From: Deferribacteres bacterium JdFR-76
GTDB lineage: Bacteria; Zhuqueibacterota; JdFR-76
DNA: 5,452 nucleotides
Direction of reading: 5' to 3'
Assembly: GCA_002011685.1 (NCBI GenBank)
Contig: MTOL01000276.1
Coordinates: 1 to 5,452, forward strand
Shown: positions 5,280 to 5,452 of the stretch, one piece after another
Position numbering within the stretch: the stretch's first letter is position 1
How the letters are laid out: the number at the start of each line of letters is the position of its first letter
Notes under the pieces: model-generated
Told to the model about the DNA's origin: nothing
What the model saw: only the letters and a program-made list of their open reading frames with translations
Databases searched by the model: none
Program-made: the position numbers and the translations under genes

Positions 5280-5452
5280 ATGAAACATCCAAAACCTCGC
5301 CGGCCCGGAAAAGCGGAACATGCAAAAAATTTCCCGCTAAAAAAGAACAAGTGGAAGAAAATACAGGTTATCCTGTTTTCTGCCGCTTCAGACGGAGAAC
5401 CAGAATATTTGGAGAGAATTCAGAAAGCTGAAGGTCGATCGTCCTTCATCGA
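5280..5452 (+). CDS. Partial hypothetical protein, cut by the right window edge
   Basis: A plus-strand frame opens with ATG at 5280 and has no stop for 57 codons to the edge. I do not recognise the product. Residues 2-27 are strongly basic and rich in Lys, Arg and Pro, and are followed by a short hydrophobic segment (IQVILFSAA, 28-36) and an acidic-basic stretch (SDGEPEYLERIQKAEG). GGGCGG lies immediately before the ATG, too close for an ideal Shine-Dalgarno. The frame stays open upstream through a TTG at 5238, so the start is uncertain. Support comes from its divergent position opposite the peptidase operon and the lack of any competing gene on the minus strand. It could still be a chance frame, since only 173 bases are visible. 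Confidence 0.35.
   Translation, partial: MKHPKPRRPGKAEHAKNFPLKKNKWKKIQVILFSAASDGEPEYLERIQKAEGRSSFI

Overview
The window looks like bacterial chromosome of roughly balanced base composition. Every confident gene lies on the minus strand, so transcription runs from right to left. Two minus-strand units are visible. The right-hand unit (about 5200 down to 1817) encodes an M3-like HELGH zinc metallopeptidase, a beta-hydroxyacid dehydrogenase of the 3-hydroxyisobutyrate/glyoxylate-reductase family, and a small capless HAD-superfamily protein of the soluble P-type-ATPase-like kind. These genes are packed with a 1-nt overlap and a 9-nt gap and probably form one operon. The left-hand unit is the start of a histidine biosynthesis operon: promoter, leader peptide, attenuator, hisG (long, self-regulated form) and the first 156 codons of hisD, which runs off the left edge.

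The most interesting part is the 465-base gap between the HAD gene and hisG. Read on the minus strand it holds, in order: a GC-rich stem-loop just after the HAD gene, a well-formed promoter, and a 19-codon leader peptide gene with eight consecutive His codons. These are followed by a hairpin overlapping the end of the leader gene, a 16-bp antiterminator pairing, and a strong intrinsic terminator with eight U residues. About 160 bases later hisG begins. These parts fit ribosome-mediated transcription attenuation. A ribosome stalled on the His codons would free the leader end to form the antiterminator. A ribosome reaching the stop codon would mask it and let the terminator form.

The taxon cannot be fixed from the sequence. 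The his promoter fits both the ordinary sigma-70 pattern and the Bacteroidota-type pattern (TTG, 20 bases, TATATTTG). Shine-Dalgarno sequences are clear before most genes, and the HisD segment has the generic GVYVPGGKAAYPSS form. A deep lineage in or near the FCB group is a reasonable but weak guess.

At the right edge, upstream of the peptidase, a second minus-strand promoter uses a palindromic TTGCAA as its -35 box. The same hexamer may serve a divergent promoter for a plus-strand reading frame that leaves the window after 57 codons. No insertion sequence, CRISPR array, tRNA, rRNA or phage gene was seen.
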